From assembly GCA_902805885.1 (NCBI GenBank), contig CADCUM010000097.1, positions 1-64,000 of the forward strand: a stretch of 64,000 bases of DNA, given 5' to 3'. Shown piece after piece: positions 61,233 through 64,000 of this stretch. Numbering within the stretch: position 1 is the stretch's first letter; each line of letters opens with the position of its first letter. The notes under the pieces were generated by a model. It saw only the letters and a list, made by a program, of their open reading frames with translations. It ran no database searches and was not told the DNA's origin. The DNA is from an uncultured Nocardioides sp. (lineage in GTDB: Bacteria; Actinomycetota; Actinomycetes; Propionibacteriales; Nocardioidaceae). The position numbers and the translations under genes are program-made.

Positions 61233-61262
61233 CGACCGCTGGGCGTCCGGCATGCTGACGCC

Positions 61263-61592
61263 ATGGACCTCGCCGACCTCCAGGCCCGCGCCCGCGCCGT
61301 ACGAGCGCTCTACGCCGCGTACGAGAAGGAGCGGCACGGCCGCTCGTGGACCACCGAGGAGGTCTTCCTCGGGATGCTGGGGGACGTGGGTGACCTGGCG
61401 AAGCTCGTCCAGGGCAAGGCCGGGGTCCGTCCGCGCGAGGACCTGGACGAGGCCCTCGCCCACGAGCTCGCCGACGTCCTGTGGTGCGTGCTCACGCTCG
61501 CCGACGCGTACGACGTCGACCTCGAGACCGCCTTCGTCGACACCATGGACGAGCTGACCGAGCAGCTCACGCCCGGCGCGGACCCGGGGTGA
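61263..61592 (+). CDS. MazG-like nucleotide pyrophosphohydrolase
   Basis: 109 residues. Helical all-alpha NTP pyrophosphatase pattern: GMLGDVGDLAKLVQGKAGVR and the acidic metal-binding ALAHELADVLWCVLTLADAY (ExxD-type), matching MazG-like/dUTPase-related small proteins. It may clear non-canonical nucleotides. Its stop shares GTGA with a possible start of the HIT gene, so the two are likely coupled. Confidence 0.75.
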   Translation: MDLADLQARARAVRALYAAYEKERHGRSWTTEEVFLGMLGDVGDLAKLVQGKAGVRPREDLDEALAHELADVLWCVLTLADAYDVDLETAFVDTMDELTEQLTPGADPG

Positions 61593-61606
61593 GCAGAGGG
61601 AGGCAG

Positions 61607-62083
61607 GTGCCGACCCACGAGCCCGAGGGGTACGACTGCCCGTTCTGCCGCCTGCAGCGCGGGGAGTGCAACGAGCGCAACCAGCCCGACGACGTCGTGG
61701 CCGTGACCGACCTGGCGTTCGCCCGCGTCTCGCCCAAGTGGTGGCCCGCCAACCCCGGCGCCGTCCTCGTGGTCCCGCGGGCGCACCACGAGAACCTCTA
61801 CGACCTGCCCTCCGAGGTGGGGCACGCCGTGTGGGACCTCGTCCAGCAGGTCGCGGTCGCGGTCCGGGCGGCGTACGACTGCGACGGCGTCTCCGTCCGC
61901 CAGCACAACGAGCCGGCCGGCGGGCAGGACGTGTGGCACCTGCACGTCCACGTCTTCCCCCGGCACGAGGGCGACCGGCTCTACGCACGGGACCCCGAGT
62001 CCCGCTGGGTGTCCGCGCAGGAGCGGCGACCCTGGGCGGACGCGCTCGCCGGCGCGCTGCGGATGCCGCGCACGTTCGGCTGA
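61607..62083 (+). CDS. HIT-family hydrolase
   Basis: 158 residues from GTG 61607, preceded by a strong GAGGGAGG; GTG 61589 overlapping the previous stop is an alternative. The nucleotide-binding triad HLHVHVF follows QHNEPAGGQDVW. A zinc-like CPFC pair lies at the N-terminus (EGYDCPFCRLQRGECNERNQ). HIT enzymes hydrolyse nucleotide conjugates such as AppppA or AMP-lysine. Substrate not assigned. Confidence 0.9.
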   Translation: MPTHEPEGYDCPFCRLQRGECNERNQPDDVVAVTDLAFARVSPKWWPANPGAVLVVPRAHHENLYDLPSEVGHAVWDLVQQVAVAVRAAYDCDGVSVRQHNEPAGGQDVWHLHVHVFPRHEGDRLYARDPESRWVSAQERRPWADALAGALRMPRTFG

Positions 62084-62085
62084 CG

Positions 62086-62487
62086 TCACGCCGGCCGGGC
62101 GTGCTCGATGGCCTCCTCCTCCTCGGGGGAGAGCTGCTGCTCGCAGGTCCAGCCGGTGACCGACTTGGCATAGGTCCGGGCCTCGCTGCGGCCGTGGATC
62201 GAGGTCAGGACCACGCCGTTGCCCGCGTCGTCCAGGACGGCGACGCTCCAGCTCAGGTGGCCTCCGACGTCGCCGAAGGCGTCGTACCGCACGACCGAGA
62301 GGTGGCGCAGCGCGTCGGCCGTCTCGGCCTGGAGCGCGGCGACCTCCTGCCGCAGCCCCTGCACGTCCTCGGGGAGGGCGTCCACGTCGCCCGCCGAGGA
62401 CGCCGAGCGGGTACGGCGCAGCGCGAGGGCCGACAGCACGACGGCGACCGCCGCCAGGGCGAGGGCGAGCGAGGCGAGGAGCAGCAC
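62086..62487 (-). CDS. DUF4446-family membrane-anchored protein
   Basis: 133 residues. One N-terminal membrane helix (LLLASLALALAAVAVVLSAL), a coiled-coil (DVQGLRQEVAALQAETADAL) and the conserved domain VVRYDAFGDVGGHLSWSVAV, LDDAGNGVVLTSIHGRSEAR, TYAKSV are typical of DUF4446. Function unknown. Converges with the HIT gene and diverges from pheA. Confidence 0.85.
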   Translation of the reverse strand: MLLLASLALALAAVAVVLSALALRRTRSASSAGDVDALPEDVQGLRQEVAALQAETADALRHLSVVRYDAFGDVGGHLSWSVAVLDDAGNGVVLTSIHGRSEARTYAKSVTGWTCEQQLSPEEEEAIEHARPA

Positions 62488-62557
62488 GCCACGACCCTAT
62501 GACCGCGGGCCGGGCACGGACCGCCGGACGCGGCCGGACGTGGAAAACTCACCGTGC

Positions 62558-63403
62558 GTGAGCGCGTCGAGCAAGCGGATCGCCTACCAGGGCGAGCCCG
62601 GGTCCAACTCCCACCTGGTGTGCCAGCAGGCCTACCCCGACCTGGAGCCCCTGGGGTGCGCGTCGTTCGAGGACGCCTTCGCCGCCGTCGAGAACGGCGA
62701 CGCGGACCTGGCGATGATCCCGATCGACAACTCGATCGCCGGCCGGGTGGCCGACATCCACCACGTCCTGCCGACGTCGACGCTGCACATCGTGGGCGAG
62801 CGCTTCCTCCGGATCCGCTTCTCCCTGATGGTCGTCCCGGGGACGCGGCCCGAGCAGCTGCGCACGGTCCGCAGCCACGTGCATGCCCTCGGCCAGTGCC
62901 GCGGGGTGATCCGTGAGCTCGGCCTGACCCCCGTCGTCACCGGCGACACCGCCGGAGCCGCCCGGGAGGTGGCCGAGGCGGGCGACGCGAGCCAGGCCGC
63001 GATCTCCCCTCCGGGAGCGGCCGGCATCCACGGCCTGGAGGTCCTGCGGGAGGACGTCGAGGACGAGGAGCACAACACCACGCGCTTCGTGGTCCTCTCC
63101 CGGGAGCCCCAGCAGGCGGCGCGTGACGCCGGACCCGTCGTGACGACCTTCGTCTTCAGCGTCCGAAACCTCCCGGCCGCGCTCTACAAGGCGCTGGGCG
63201 GCTTCGCCACCAACGGCGTCAACATGACCAAGCTCGAGAGCTACATGGTCGACGGGCACTTCACCGCGACCCAGTTCCTCGCCGAGGTGGACGGGCACCC
63301 CGACGACGAGGCGGTCCGCAACGCGCTCGAGGAGCTGGCGTTCTTCACCACCGAGATCAAGGTCCTCGGCGTCTACCCGGCCGACCCCTTCCGGGCCGAG
63401 TGA
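62558..63403 (+). CDS. pheA: prephenate dehydratase
   Basis: 281 residues from GTG 62558. Makes phenylpyruvate in phenylalanine synthesis. The catalytic domain has RIAYQGEPGSNSHLVCQQAY, DLAMIPIDNSIAGRVADIHH, QCRGVIRELGL and the motif NTTRFVVLSRE (Thr-Arg-Phe). A C-terminal ACT domain (VTTFVFSVRNLPAALYKALG, GVNMTKLESYMVDGHFTATQ) mediates feedback inhibition by phenylalanine. No chorismate mutase domain, as in other actinobacteria. Confidence 0.95.
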   Translation: MSASSKRIAYQGEPGSNSHLVCQQAYPDLEPLGCASFEDAFAAVENGDADLAMIPIDNSIAGRVADIHHVLPTSTLHIVGERFLRIRFSLMVVPGTRPEQLRTVRSHVHALGQCRGVIRELGLTPVVTGDTAGAAREVAEAGDASQAAISPPGAAGIHGLEVLREDVEDEEHNTTRFVVLSREPQQAARDAGPVVTTFVFSVRNLPAALYKALGGFATNGVNMTKLESYMVDGHFTATQFLAEVDGHPDDEAVRNALEELAFFTTEIKVLGVYPADPFRAE

Positions 63404-63461
63404 CCCGACGAGTGCTGTCCAGGGTCTGTCCGGCGACCCCCTCGGTGTTCTAGCCTGCACC

Positions 63462-64000
63462 GTGCCCCGCCCCACGCTCCTCCGCACGCTCGGGTTCGGG
63501 GTCGCCTTCCTCGTCGCTGGATTCGTCGGTCGTACGACGCTCTTCGACGCGACCGCGACGGCACTGATCTGGCCCGCAGCGGGGGTCGCGTTCCTGTGGC
63601 TGCTGGCCACCCCGGCGACGCCGCGCTGGGAGCGGCCGCTCGCCTGCGCGGCCATCGGGGCCGTGTCGTTCCTCGTCAACCGCTCGACCGGCTCCGAGAC
63701 ACCCATGGCGCTGGTCTTCCTGGTGGTCAACGTCCTGCAGCCGGTCCTGGCGGTGCACCTGTGCGAGCGGGCCTGGAAGCGGTGGCCCCGGGTGCGGTGG
63801 GAGGCGCCGTTCTCGTCGCCCGGGAGCCTCCTGCGCCTGGTCGCCGCCGCCGGGCTGGGCTGCATCCCGTCCGCGGTCCTCGGCGTCACTGCCCAGTACT
63901 TCCTGTTCCCCGACGTCGCCTCGCTCCCGTCCGCCCTGACCTGGTGGGCCCGCAACACGGTCGGGATCGTCGGTTTCGCCTCCGCCGGGCTCGTCGCGGC
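63462..64000 (+). CDS. MASE1-type integral membrane sensor protein, 5' part
   Basis: Open from GTG 63462 to the window end, 179 codons, continuing beyond. Several membrane helices are visible: LGFGVAFLVAGFVGRTTLFD, ALIWPAAGVAFLWLLATP, CAAIGAVSFLVNRS, MALVFLVVNVLQPVLAVHLC and SALTWWARNTVGIVGFASAG. The WPAAG and WWARNTVG segments are typical of MASE1, a membrane sensor usually fused to a histidine kinase, GGDEF or phosphatase output domain. The output domain is outside the window. Confidence 0.7.
   Translation, partial: MPRPTLLRTLGFGVAFLVAGFVGRTTLFDATATALIWPAAGVAFLWLLATPATPRWERPLACAAIGAVSFLVNRSTGSETPMALVFLVVNVLQPVLAVHLCERAWKRWPRVRWEAPFSSPGSLLRLVAAAGLGCIPSAVLGVTAQYFLFPDVASLPSALTWWARNTVGIVGFASAGLVA

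Overview
The window is a single contiguous stretch of very high-GC DNA with frequent GTG starts, tight 4-bp ATGA/GTGA gene overlaps and few AT-rich islands. The gene content (bacterial proteasome activator Bpa, an F420/deazaflavin-type oxidoreductase, long-form MenB, GAF-ANTAR protein, WXG/YbaB secretion-type cluster, DUF4446, RecD-type helicase) points to an actinobacterium, most likely of the Nocardioides/Nocardioidaceae type. The species assignment is inference; no rRNA or other strict marker is present.

Layout. 1-6100: end of a recD-like gene, ACT protein, FMN reductase, small acidic protein, F420-type oxidoreductase, divergent EamA/LysR pair, menB. 6140-14230: an RNA-repair and RNA-quality-control island: kptA (RNA 2'-phosphotransferase), two noncoding Y RNAs of the YrlA type, the Ro60 (TROVE) gene, a small HTH-like protein overlapping it, hen1, pnkp and a sirtuin. 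14300-21240: lipoprotein, GAF/histidine kinase, acyl-CoA dehydrogenase, 2'-5' RNA ligase, CPBP protease, NAD-binding protein, VIT1 transporter. 21255-25714: LacI regulator and a sugar ABC importer without its own ATPase. 25760-28427: five-gene operon of secretion-type small helical proteins and two YbaB-like proteins. 28484-33497: pntAB transhydrogenase, upp, tadA and its partner. 33614-38896: Entner-Doudoroff genes eda-edd-zwf with a divergent, probably leaderless, ROK regulator. 38935-41376: hydrolase, tRNA-Ser(CGA), a decayed NUDIX gene and a GAF-ANTAR protein. 41432-45983: FtsX-type ABC exporter. 46136-53563: aldo/keto reductase, biotinyl carrier, membrane protein, nitrilase, mobA-like, quinone oxidoreductase, bpa, two TIMP-like secreted proteins. 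53627-64000: two HAD phosphatases, serS, a PAP2-diacylglycerol kinase fusion, OYE flavoprotein/EamA/MarR, MazG-like, HIT, DUF4446, pheA and the start of a MASE1-type membrane protein.

The strongest biology is the 6140-14230 island. Both Y RNAs carry a tRNA-like fold in permuted order: T arm and acceptor 3' strand first, then acceptor 5' strand and D arm. The place of the anticodon stem is taken by a long helix formed by the two RNA ends, and compensatory changes between the copies support it. Ro60 should bind these RNAs, while KptA, Pnkp and Hen1 supply 2'-phosphate removal, end healing and ligation, and 3'-end 2'-O-methylation of RNA. A 2'-5' RNA ligase-family gene lies a few kb downstream.

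The window also holds three families of short intergenic inverted repeats. Most sit at 3' ends of genes or between convergent genes, so they probably act as terminators or mobile hairpin elements. No CRISPR array, insertion sequence or prophage was seen.
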